Shown piece by piece: positions 14,020 to 16,067 of a stretch of DNA of 16,067 nt. The DNA is taken from NCBI GenBank assembly GCA_947176355.1, contig CAMWQY010000020.1:1-16067 (forward strand), written 5' to 3'. The number at the start of each line of letters is the position of its first letter. The first letter of the stretch is position 1. The position numbers were made by a program, and so were the translations under genes. This DNA comes from an uncultured Porphyromonadaceae bacterium (GTDB taxonomy: Bacteria > Bacteroidota > Bacteroidia > Bacteroidales > Muribaculaceae). A model generated the notes under the pieces. That model did not search any database and was not told the origin of the DNA. It saw only the letters and a program-made list of their open reading frames with translations.

Positions 14020-15000
14020 ATGACGACGATTATTATTGCTGCAGTGATATTGCTGCTGGTTGTGGTAGTGATTATGGCAGGCGTGAAAGTTGTGCCTCAG
14101 TCAGAGACCAGAGTAGTCGAACGGCTTGGAAAGTTCCATTCTGTTCTTCAGCCGGGTCTGAATTTCATTATTCCTTTCATCGACAAGCCAAAAGTGATTT
14201 ATACACGAAAAATTGAACCCAGCGGGGCATTCGGCAGAGGGGGATTGAGGATGATCACTACTCCCGTAATTGATTTGCGCGAACAAGTATATGACTTCCC
14301 TTCGCAGCAGGTGATCACTCGAGATAATGTGACCACTGAAATCAATGCGCTTCTCTATTTCCAGATTGTAGACCCGAAGAAGTCGGTATATGAAATCGAC
14401 AATCTTCCGAATGCCATTGAAAAACTGACACAGACTTCTCTGCGTAACGTAATCGGCGAACTCGAGCTTGATGAGACTCTGACATCACGTGACACTATCA
14501 ATGCCAAACTTCAGTCTATCCTTGACGATGCCACTAATAAATGGGGTGTGAAAGTAAATCGCGTTGAGCTGCAAGACATCACGCCCCCCGAAAGCGTGCG
14601 TGTAGCCATGGAGAAGCAGATGCAAGCTGAGCGAAATCGTAGAGCTGAAATCCTTAATGCAGAGGGCGAGAAGCAGTCGCTTATTCTCCGCTCGGAAGGA
14701 CATAAGATGTCGCAGATCAATAAGGCTGAGGCTGAGAAGCAATCCGCCATCCTCAAAGCAGAGGGTGAGGCGCGTGCTCAGGTGCTCCGTGCGCAGGCTG
14801 AGGCTGATGCCATCAGAAATGTGGCAGACGCTGTCGCTCAGTCCCAGACCGATCCTGCAGCCTACATGCTCGCCCAGAAATATATCGAGACGCTTAAGAG
14901 CATGACAGAAGGACAAGACAACAAGACTGTCTACATCCCATACGAGGCCACTTCCGTCCTCTCCTCGTTAGGATCGATAAAAGATTTGTTTAAGCAATAA
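14020..15000 (+). CDS. SPFH/Band 7 (stomatin, QmcA-like) membrane protein
   Basis: Stomatin/prohibitin-type scaffold protein (326 aa). An N-terminal transmembrane helix (about residues 3-21) is followed by the Band 7 domain from about 22 (VVPQSETRVVERLGKFHSVL, then PGLNFIIPFID and TRDNVTTEINALLYFQI) to about 190. A long charged coiled coil runs from about 195 to 270, with repeated units such as EILNAEGEKQS and AILKAEGEARAQ. The C-terminal stretch (about 285-326) resembles other paraslipin/QmcA proteins. These proteins oligomerise into membrane microdomains and modulate membrane proteases or transporters. Its position right after an NfeD gene is the classical pairing. The ATG start gives a membrane-anchored N-terminus with a short preceding AAAATAAAAC stretch; no better start is visible. 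Confidence 0.92.
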   Translation: MTTIIIAAVILLLVVVVIMAGVKVVPQSETRVVERLGKFHSVLQPGLNFIIPFIDKPKVIYTRKIEPSGAFGRGGLRMITTPVIDLREQVYDFPSQQVITRDNVTTEINALLYFQIVDPKKSVYEIDNLPNAIEKLTQTSLRNVIGELELDETLTSRDTINAKLQSILDDATNKWGVKVNRVELQDITPPESVRVAMEKQMQAERNRRAEILNAEGEKQSLILRSEGHKMSQINKAEAEKQSAILKAEGEARAQVLRAQAEADAIRNVADAVAQSQTDPAAYMLAQKYIETLKSMTEGQDNKTVYIPYEATSVLSSLGSIKDLFKQ

Positions 15001-15091
15001 ATGAAGAATCATGATAATCATGAGATATCCAGTTATACCATGATTTATCATGTCATACTTAAACCATCTAAACTTTTAAACCACCTCAACC
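15001..15091. other. Convergent spacer with CATGAT palindromes between SPFH gene and ruvC
   Basis: Contains ATCATGAT (15008-15015) and a perfect palindromic hairpin CATGAT-TT-ATCATG (15039-15052), the same elements as at 81-116, then an AAAC-rich stretch (15060-15092). The hairpin is the only terminator candidate between these convergent genes, and its U-tract is weak. Confidence 0.55.
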
Positions 15092-15670
15092 CTATTTTAG
15101 GCGCGGAGCTAAGCGGTCAGGATTCTTTGCGATAAAGTCTTTCCAGGACTTGGGACCCTTGGCTATGGCAGGCTTCTGAGATTCATACACATGTGTGAGG
15201 GCGACGGCTAAGGCGTCGGTGGCATCAAGAGCATCTGGCATCTTCTCTTCAGGTATGGAGAGGAGATGCTTCAGCATATTGGCTACCTGTTCCTTTGAAG
15301 CCTGACCGTTGCCCGTCACTGCTTTCTTTACATTTAGTGGGGGATATTCTGTGATTGGTATGTCACGTGCCAAGGCTGCTGCCATAGCTACTCCTTGTGC
15401 TCGACCGAGTTTGAGCATTGACTGCACATTCTTTCCGAAAAAAGGCGCTTCTATTGCAAGTTCATCAGGGAGATACTGTTGCACAAGTCCGCTGACTCTT
15501 TCGTAGATACGGCCGAGGCGCAGATAATGGGTTTCAAAGCGGTTTAACTGTATAACTCCCATGACAATCACTTCAGCTTTTTTGCCGGTGATGCCTAAAA
15601 CTCCATAGCCCATTATATTTGTGCCGGGGTCGATACCCATTATTATTCGGTCGTAATCTTTCAGATTCAT
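15092..15670 (-). CDS. ruvC: Crossover junction endodeoxyribonuclease RuvC
   Basis: Holliday junction resolvase (192 aa) that cuts four-way DNA junctions symmetrically after branch migration by RuvAB. The four catalytic acidic residues are all present: D14 (GIDPGT), E74 ([10 protein letters not shown]), and D149 with D152 ([12 protein letters not shown]). [15 protein letters not shown] (about 115-129) is the conserved DNA-contacting region. The start at 15670 matches family length and overlaps the stop of the DUF4286 gene by 4 nt (ATGA), indicating translational coupling. The frame runs 27 codons further upstream, but that part lies inside the neighbouring gene and does not resemble RuvC. The C-terminal 30 residues after the DATDALAVA block form a basic tail common in Bacteroidetes RuvC proteins. 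Confidence 0.97.
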   Translation of the reverse strand: MNLKDYDRIIMGIDPGTNIMGYGVLGITGKKAEVIVMGVIQLNRFETHYLRLGRIYERVSGLVQQYLPDELAIEAPFFGKNVQSMLKLGRAQGVAMAAALARDIPITEYPPLNVKKAVTGNGQASKEQVANMLKHLLSIPEEKMPDALDATDALAVALTHVYESQKPAIAKGPKSWKDFIAKNPDRLAPRLK

Positions 15671-15984
15671 AGTTCTTTGAGGATTGTAGCGAAGAAGAGA
15701 GGATTGGGACCATGCCACTTGGCGTATGACTCCATAAAAGTATGAAAACACTTTTCATTCCATTCCCGACAGTCAGAAATAGAATCGAAGTGCATTTGAA
15801 CAGAGAAGTTTTTTTCGTCTTGCTTTGCAAACTCTTTGTCGCCGGGGATAGCAGCCACCGTTATTATCTTATAGTCTCGTAGCTTATCAAAAGAAGCCGA
15901 GAGACGCGCCTCACCCTTAGCCCATTCAATGAAAGAGTCCTTCCTTTTAGAAGGTATGACATACGTGATATTGAATATGTACAT
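15667..15984 (-). CDS. DUF4286 family protein
   Basis: Small protein (105 aa) of the DUF4286 family, cytoplasmic by appearance with no signal peptide or membrane segment. The beginning [11 protein letters not shown], the central [16 protein letters not shown] and the late [17 protein letters not shown] fit a ferredoxin-like alpha/beta fold of antibiotic-biosynthesis-monooxygenase type, though no catalytic residue is recognisable. Its stop overlaps the ruvC start by 4 nt, so the two are co-translated. A DUF4286-ruvC pair is, as I recall, a common Bacteroidetes arrangement. The function is unknown. The upstream 83 nt are AT-rich with only an imperfect -7-like box (TAAGTTTTG, one base too long, minus strand at about 16023-16031). 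Confidence 0.85.
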   Translation of the reverse strand: MYIFNITYVIPSKRKDSFIEWAKGEARLSASFDKLRDYKIITVAAIPGDKEFAKQDEKNFSVQMHFDSISDCREWNEKCFHTFMESYAKWHGPNPLFFATILKEL

Positions 15985-16067
15985 ATTTTTTAATTGAAAA
16001 TTGAAAATTTTTGAATAAAGTCAAAACTTATAATTAATTACTAATATTTGCGTATTCAGTATTATGT

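Noticed and set aside
14485..14916. 143-codon open frame antisense to the SPFH coiled coil
   Set aside because: The periodic sequence of the coiled coil keeps the opposite strand open. There is no independent support.
15671..15751. 27-codon upstream extension of RuvC
   Set aside because: It lies inside the DUF4286 gene. The start at 15670 gives the family length and the ATGA overlap.

Overview
This 16 kb window looks like chromosomal DNA from an anaerobic gut Bacteroidales bacterium, most likely of the Muribaculaceae/Bacteroides type. The evidence is the protein families (gluconate 5-dehydrogenase of the Bacteroides type, DUF4286, a pectate lyase with a Por/T9SS-like C-terminal domain, long AsmA proteins), the TAnnTTTG-type -7 promoter boxes, weak ribosome binding sites, moderate GC content and AT-rich intergenic repeats. 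No phage, insertion sequence, CRISPR array, tRNA or rRNA was seen.

Layout. (1) 131-2637, minus strand: glutamate decarboxylase followed by glutaminase A, a likely operon turning glutamine into glutamate plus ammonia and then glutamate into GABA plus CO2, as in acid tolerance. The two genes are separated by a long imperfect palindrome. (2) 3046-6576, plus strand: a very long AsmA-family envelope protein. (3) 6662-11038, plus strand: a likely three-gene unit of a small exported Sel1-repeat protein, a large secreted PL1 pectate lyase and a WYL-domain regulator, closed by a strong bidirectional terminator. (4) 11098-13254, minus strand: a KduD/IdnO-type short-chain dehydrogenase followed by a GltD-type NADPH oxidoreductase, with a palindromic hairpin between them. 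(5) 13509-15000, plus strand: an NfeD-family membrane protein and an SPFH/stomatin protein, a standard membrane microdomain pair. (6) 15092-15984, minus strand: a DUF4286 protein overlapping ruvC by 4 nt.

How the genes may work together. Regions 3 and 4 may share a pectin theme: a PL1 lyase makes unsaturated galacturonides, and a KduD-type enzyme acts late in their catabolism. There is no SusC/SusD pair, no kduI and no other polysaccharide-utilisation gene in view, so this link is an inference. Glutamate recurs (GlsA, GadB, GltD), but the GltD gene is in a separate transcription unit.

The genes are mostly recognisable families. The less ordinary material is between them: a heptad repeat that supplies the stop codon of one gene and spurious upstream ATGs for two others, shared CATGAT-type palindromes near both ends of the window, a REP-like hairpin, a 22-nt tandem duplication next to a near-leaderless promoter, and a pair of mirrored promoter boxes. 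I found no convincing new multi-gene system. The Sel1-PL1-WYL cassette is the best candidate for an under-described unit.
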